In this document: in pieces, positions 58,435 through 64,000 of the stretch | Position numbering within the stretch: position 1 is the first letter of the stretch | Layout: every line of letters starts with the position of its first letter | NCBI RefSeq assembly: GCF_021869535.1 | Contig: NW_026262659.1 | Coordinates: 3,348,001-3,412,000 of the forward strand | Direction: 5' to 3' | DNA length: 64,000 bases | Source of the DNA: Mytilus californianus | Taxonomy: Eukaryota > Mollusca > Bivalvia > Mytilida > Mytilidae | Program-made: the position numbers and the translations under genes | Notes under the pieces: generated by a model | The model's database searches: none | What the model was told of the DNA's origin: nothing | Seen by the model: only the letters and a program-made list of their open reading frames with translations

Positions 58435-58680
58435 GTTGTACGTCATTTGGTCGTTTTTAAGATTTTGCCATGGCGTTGTAAGTATGTCTTCGACTTATAA
58501 GTTTTATATAATCTGCATCTCTTGTGCTGTATTTTAAAATGTATCTACACAATTGCTGCATCTTTACACATTCATCAATACACCAAAAAAATATGAATAA
58601 AGTTTTCGTATATATAAAAATAAGGAGATGTGGTATGATTGGTAATGAAACAACTTTCCGCCAGTTCAATTCAAAAACCT
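58435..58680. repeat. fragments of Penelope tail and R1
   Basis: 58440-58505 resembles the Penelope tail end (CATTTGGTCGTTTTT, CCATGGCGTTGTAAGT, TTCGACTTATAAGT). 58615-58680 is the R1 end in reverse (AGGAGATGTGGTATGATTGG). Confidence 0.65.
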
Positions 58681-58789
58681 GATATAAGCAAATGTGACTT
58701 ACTTACTTACTTTTGTCAGAGAGATCTTGAATCTGAATTCAAGGATACGAAGTGGGAAGGGGGTAGAGGTGGATTAAGGTGAGGGCATG

Positions 58790-58900
58790 GATGCCCGTCC
58801 CTTTATTGGATTTGATTATTTAGAGAATCACTGAAGCGGGTCCCCTCTTTATGCATGACAGTTAGTGCCTCCTTATGACATTTTTTGGATCCACAACTGG
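58790..58900 (-). repeat. GGATCC short repeat, copy 1
   Basis: TTGATTATTTAGAGAATCAC, then CTCCTTATGACATTTTTTGG and ATCCACAACTGG match the copies at 59865 and 60028. Confidence 0.65.
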
Positions 58901-59864
58901 TGAGGACTTCATAAAAAAATATTTAGTAAGTTTTTGTTTTAAATTGTGATAAAAATGTATTTACATTCACATAGACAGAAATAGGATAAAATAAACTACC
59001 GAAAGCTTAAGTCCACATAAGAGGGTATGGATGGGGGTTAACAGAATAGAGAATAACGGGCAAACAATAAAGATAAAAGAATAATGAAATGCTAAAATAT
59101 GAGGAAAGAGAGTAATGAGCAAAAAGTGTAAGTTTGTAGAAATATAGCTAAAAAAAGTTAAAGAACACAGAAAAAGAAGACCCCCCCCCCCCAAGATCCT
59201 GACTTCATCTTTAACGCTGCCGGGATATTTTGAGACAAAGTGCACGTATTAGTAGTCAGCCGAAACCACTAAGCGTTTTGCATCCATACGTTTTTTTTTC
59301 TTCGGGATACTGACTGCTGAGTAAATTATCAATGTAATAGTTAATGTTCTCGAGAGATGACCCTATAATTACAGAGACATATATACACATATATACACAT
59401 AGGTTAATGCCTATTTCGTGTCAGTAACCTCCTCGACACGGTTCATTTTACGTCGGCTCATTTTTGTCTTAAGAATAAACATGATAAGTTTCTTTCCCCT
59501 GCATTCCCCGATCCCACTTGTAAATAGCACATTGGTCTCAAGACATTGGTACACTATACGTTACAACACTTGCCGTCAGTACTCAACATTGGAAAAATAT
59601 TAAATAAGAAGGTATAGAAAATTAATGCACACACACTATTATCAACCACAGACATGATGTTTTTCTCAATTTGCCTAAATCGTTATTCCGCAATACAAAG
59701 AGGGTGGTGATTGAAAAACCACCACTTTGAACACGGGCACCGGCATGCTGTGAATTTGAAAGTTTCCCAAATGAGTAACTATCCATTACTTTTCTAGTGT
59801 AAAGTTTTATTTAATACACATTTGATTTGAAATGGCATATCAGAGAGATATATAAACATATATC

Positions 59865-60172
59865 ATAGGCTGATCCAGGGGGGGAGGTTGGGGGCCCGAG
59901 CCCCCTTTCTTTGGAAAAATCTGGTTGATTATATAGGGAATCACTAAAGCATGACTGGAGCCGGCCCTCCCTTATGAAAAGTTCTGGATCCGCCAAATGA
60001 GAAAAACTCAAGAAAGATAAATACATGATTTAGTGGGGGGGGGGGGGGGGGACAGGAGTTCGGGCCCCCTTTTCTTGAAAAAATTTGGTTGATTAGGGAA
60101 TCACTGAAGCATGACAGGAGCCGGCCTTCTCTTAGGCAGTCACTTATGAAAATTTCTGGATCCACCACTGTA
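59865..60172 (-). repeat. GGATCC short repeat, copies 2 and 3
   Basis: Copies at 59865-59998 and 60028-60172. Shared: CGGGCCCCCTTTTCTT-like start, GGTTGATTA..GGGAATCACT, GCATGAC.GGAGCCGGCC and TCTGGATCC. A G-run (60035-60052) precedes copy 3. About 135-145 bp each, with copy 3 carrying a small insertion. Confidence 0.8.
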
Positions 60173-60574
60173 AAATTGTCTTCAGTTGTACTACATTAAA
60201 AATTTTATACCTGTATTCTATAGTGCAAATCAAAGGAAAATAATGTAAATTATCTGGTAGTAGCAATACAATTTAAATGTTGAGCAAAATTAAACAAGTA
60301 ATTAAGGTTGAATGTGAATCAGGACGAACAGACCTAGATCCAAACTCCAGTAGGGTAACTCCTATAGGTCAAAAGTTCATGTTTATAAGTTTTGTCAGGT
60401 CACCAGTACCTCACTAATCAAAATGAAATAACATGTTACAGACAATTAACATCTTTAATTTCAACATAATTTTGGTTTTTGTTATGAATACCTTTCTTCT
60501 ACATTTTTGGATAAATACTCATTATCCGGCAAATTCCAAGTTGAACCTTCTTCCGTAGGCCTATCCCCACCAGA

Positions 60575-60985
60575 GACCAAATGATGCACAAGCATGACAA
60601 GTTAGGTATAGGTAATGATATGAATGCAACAATGAGCAAAAGCCATACCATCTATCTAGCTATAAAAGGCTTTGAATAATATAAAATAAATCAAAAAAGG
60701 AATTTAATGGTTTTGGGCAACTGTTTTGAATTTAAAAAAAAAGCTTTAACAATGTTAATTTTTGTGTGCATTTATTTTTGCTAATTTTGAATAATGGACA
60801 AAAATGTGAGATTGATTATTGTGATTTAAGAAAAATCTGCATACATAAAATTGAAAACGGAAATGGGGAATATGTCAAATAGACAACAACCCAACCAAAG
60901 AGCAGACAATAGCCGAAGGCCACTAACTGGTCTTCAACGCGGTGAGAAAATCATGCACCCCGAGGTGGTCTTCAGCTCATAAATA
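60575..60985 (-). repeat. R1 and R1b fragments
   Basis: 60575-60675 holds GAGACCAAATGATGCACA, CAACAATGAGCAAAAGCC and AGCTATAAAAGG (R1, reverse). 60845-60985 holds GGAAATGGGGAATATGTCAA, AACAACCCAACCAAAGAGCA and TCTTCAACGCGGTGAGAAAA (R1b, reverse). Confidence 0.75.
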
Positions 60986-61891
60986 TGTATCAGATAAAAG
61001 AATGCAATACAGCTCTCAGTCGCATTAATAAAAACCTCACAATAAGTTCTGAAAATCAGAATAAAAAGTATTGTAAGATTCTCAAAGTGTACACATGGAG
61101 TTATGAAACTTAATCATGCTAATTAAACATGTTAAAGATTGGCATACAACTTGGAGTAGCCTTATGGCATTGTATAGTGTAATGAATTCAGGGGATAATG
61201 GCACTACCTCTTTGATTTTAAAGTCCTCAGATTCTGACAGAATCAATCTTTAATATTAATATGCATACTCTTGTACAAAGGAATATAAGTATGCAATAGA
61301 CATATGGTCTTCAAAAATAAGAGGTATCCATGCTATACATTTATGACAAGATCTTAATCAATTATAATTTTGGTTTGTTTAAATATTTTGGAGGTTAGTA
61401 TGTCATTTGTGTATGTCGTCCTTTTTTGTGATGATGTTTTCGTTTAAAGTTGGAAAAAATTGTTTGTACCAACAAAAATAAATACATGAAGTTAATCCAG
61501 AATTATGTGTTTATCATTTTTTTTATGTTTAGGTTGCCAGCAAGATGAAAAGAACAATGCAGTTCAAAAGTCAAAATGTGGATAAGCTGAGATACAAGGT
61601 CCTACTTTTGCAGATTTTCATATTTTGCATGAATGAATTTGAAGTTTATACCATGGAGGGCAGAGAAAGAAAAGAAACACTTCAATTTTCCTGCTTCTGA
61701 AGAATAAATGTAAAACATCTTGTTCGGTAAGTTTTATGCTCTGTTTTGATAGTGTTTGCGCATTCATCTGTCTTTCTCTAAATTGTATTCACTTAAAGTT
61801 TTTGGTTACAGTTCACCATGAACTTCAGTTAGTAACTTGTGGTTTTACATGTATATACTCAAAATTTAGTACTTTAAAATGTTCATGTATT
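60986..61891. other. no gene seen
   Basis: AT-rich; no coding sequence supported. A 65-codon ORF (61736-61933) runs into the hairpin end of the next element and is rejected. Confidence 0.5.
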
Positions 61892-63678
61892 TTTGTCGAG
61901 CCTGCGACTTTTGTCGCAGAAAGCTCTGCATAGGGATAGTGATCTGGCGGCGGCTATGGCGGTGGCGTGAGCTAACTTCCTAAAAGCTTTATATTTTAGA
62001 AGGAGGAAGACCTGGATGCTTCATACTTTGTATATAGATGCCTCATGATACGAATTCTGTCTGTCACATTTCCATTGTCCGTGACCTCATTTTCATGGTT
62101 CAGTGACTACTTGAAAAAAAAGTTCAGATTTTTTGTAATGTTAATTTTTCTCTTATTATGAGTAATAGGATAACTAAATTTGGTATGTTCGTACCTTGCA
62201 AGGTCCTCATGCTCGTCAGAGAGTTTTCACTTGACCTAGACCTCATTTCATGGATCAGTGAACAAGAACTTAGTCTTAGATGCATGATTTTTTTTATTAG
62301 TTGTTAGTGGCTTTGAACTAGCTGTCAGTAACTGCGAGAACTCTCAGATCTGTACTTAGTGTCTTGTTGTTGTTTGGATGTACTAGTACCCGGCCACGTC
62401 CACTTGTATTTGTAGTATTTGTATTTTTATCTATCTGATGAGTTTAAAGCCTCTTTCGACTGATTTTTATAGTTCTTTCTTATGTTGTACTGTTACACCA
62501 CTGTCCCAGGTTAGGGGGAGGGTTGGGATCCCGCTAACATGTTTAACCCCGCCACATTCTGTATGTATGTGCCTGTCCCAAGTCAGGAGCCTGTAATTCA
62601 GTGGTTGTCGTTTGTTTATGTATTACATATTTGTTTTTCGTTCATTTTTTGTACATAAATTAGGCCGTTAGTTTTCTCGTTTGAATTGTTTTACATTGTC
62701 ATTTCTGGGCCTTTTATAGCTGACTGTGCGGTATGGGCTTTGCTCATTGTTGAAGGCCGTACAGTGACCTATAGTTGTTAATTTCTGTGTCATTTGGTCT
62801 CTTGTGAAGAGTTGTCTCATTGGCAATCATACCACATCTTCTTTTTTATATTTTAGGTTAAGTTTTGGTGGTCAAGTCCATATCTCAGATACTATAAGCA
62901 ATAGGTCTAGTATATTCGGTGTATGGAAGGACTGTAAGGTGTACATGACCAACTGACCTTGACCTCATTTTCATGGTTCAGTGGTTATAGTTAAGTTTTT
63001 GTGTTTTGGTCTGTTTTCCTTATACTGTATGCAATAGGTCTACTATATTTGGTGTATGTAATGATTGTAAGGTGTACATGTCTAGCTGGCAGGTGTCATC
63101 TGACCTTCACCTCATTTTCATGGTTCAGTAGTCAAAGTTAAATTTTTGAGTTTTGTTCTTTTTTTCTAATACTAAATGCAATAGGTCAACTATATTTGGT
63201 GTATGGAAACATTTTATGATGAACATGTCAGTCTCCCAGGTTTTATTTGACCTTGACCTCATTTTCACGGTTCATTACTTAGTGTTAAGTTTTTGTGTTT
63301 TGGTCTGTTTTTCTTAATCTATAAGCAATAGGTCAACTATATGTGTTGAATGGAAGGACTGTAAGCTGTACATGTCTGCCTGGCATGATTCATCTGACCT
63401 TCACCTCATTTCCATGTTTCATTGGTCAATGTTTAGTTTTCTTGGTTAAGTCTGCTTCTTTGAAACTATAAGCAATAAGTCAACTGCATTTAGTATATTG
63501 AATGATTGTAAGGTGTACATGTATTTCTTGTCGGGTTTATATGACCTTGAATTCATTTTCTTGGATCATGTTGAGTTTATGTGATAGTTGTAGTAAAGCT
63601 TTATATTTAGGACTATCAACATGATATCAATGATTAGTAAAGAATGCGCAACATTTCAGCGTGTGCACTCTTGTTTAT
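61892..63678 (-). mobile_element. inverted copy of the 147-bp-repeat element
   Basis: Begins with GTCGAGCCTGCGACTTTTGT, the hairpin end of 45478-46562 in reverse, and ends with GCGTGTGCACTCTTGT, its other end. CCTCATTTTCATGG-type words at 62083, 62967, 63111, 63258 and 63404 keep the 144-147 bp period. An R1 insertion at about 62267-62863 splits it. The pair makes inverted repeats 15 kb apart. Confidence 0.8.
62267..62863 (+). repeat. R1, best full-length copy, nested
   Basis: Alignment with the uninterrupted 46150-46230 (reverse) places the insert between GATCAGTGAACAA and GGTTAAGTTTTGGTGG. It runs from GAACTTAGTCTTAGATGCAT to CCACATCTTCTTTTTTATAT and is about 597 bp, so it defines the R1 limits: GTCAGTAACTGCGAG near the start, CAAGTCAGGAGCCTG in the middle, and an AT-rich tail. 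It is non-coding and of unknown class. Confidence 0.75.
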
Positions 63679-64000
63679 ACATTATACACCACATTTACTG
63701 TTTTTACCCTGATTTTATGGATCACTGAACATAGAAATGTCACAATGTGAAATTATAGTACATTCTTAGGTTAAAGTTTTAGGTTAAGGTACATAGCTTA
63801 CCATGAAGTTGAATTTCATACACATGTTCATTATGTGGTGAACTTTTAAATTCAGTGCTAAACTAAGATTTTGAGCCTGATTACATGATTGACTAGACAT
63901 TGACACATGCTAGTGTTTGCCAGGCATGGTGTCCTGTACTAAGAACTTTAATAGTACTCGCTGAGTATGGAGTTTTTGTGAAAGTTTAATATAAGTGAGA
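63679..64000. other. no gene seen
   Basis: Holds TTAAAGTTTTAGGTTAAGGT and CATGTTCATTATGTGGTGAA, reminiscent of the repeat at 24296-24610, but too diverged to assign. Confidence 0.4.

Overview
The window reads as nuclear DNA of a bivalve mollusc, most likely a mussel of the Mytilus type. It is AT-rich, has small spliced exons with GT/AG borders and 5-10 kb introns, and is crowded with interspersed repeats. Several repeat families are ones I recall from Mytilus sequence; that is recollection, not a search. There is no sign of bacterial operons. Only a few per cent is host coding sequence.

Region by region: 0-9 kb is repeats: a 520-bp palindrome, a candidate DNA element with clustered GGCGTAA motifs, short MITEs, and three near-identical 951-bp tandem units each with a long hairpin. 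From 9.2 to 32 kb the minus strand carries three paralogous four-exon genes or cassettes for small secreted cysteine-rich/EGF-like proteins of the MEGF/Draper-like type. Each has a signal-peptide exon, a W-F-C-C-N-N exon and two exons forming an EGF-like module, and all exon phases agree. The first unit has a 9.5-kb intron filled by Penelope-like reverse-transcriptase remnants in inverted orientation, a piggyBac-type MITE and a duplicated block. 25.5-28.3 kb is a large inverted composite repeat.

32-37.4 kb is mostly intergenic repeats. At 37.4-38.5 kb (minus) lies an intact single-exon class A GPCR resembling histamine H3/H4 or other aminergic receptors, with a probable 5'-UTR intron and a 28-bp minisatellite upstream. 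39-52 kb is non-genic and holds an array of eleven ATCCCATGGGAT-type palindromes spaced 19-21 bp, a Helitron-like element with 147-bp internal repeats, a 9-bp-TSD MITE and an 80-93 bp MITE family with perfect 8-bp target duplications. 52.3-57 kb is an apparently intact non-LTR retrotransposon (LINE). Its ORF1 and ORF2 share one frame, are separated by a single UAG, and ORF2 has no usable AUG. 57-64 kb is repeats, including an inverted copy of the 147-bp-repeat element with a resolved nested insertion, plus one weak candidate secreted-protein exon.

The best-supported functional units are the LINE, the GPCR and the three EGF-like paralogs. The most unusual observations are the single-stop ORF1/ORF2 arrangement, the phase-symmetric EGF cassette cluster and the helically spaced palindrome array.
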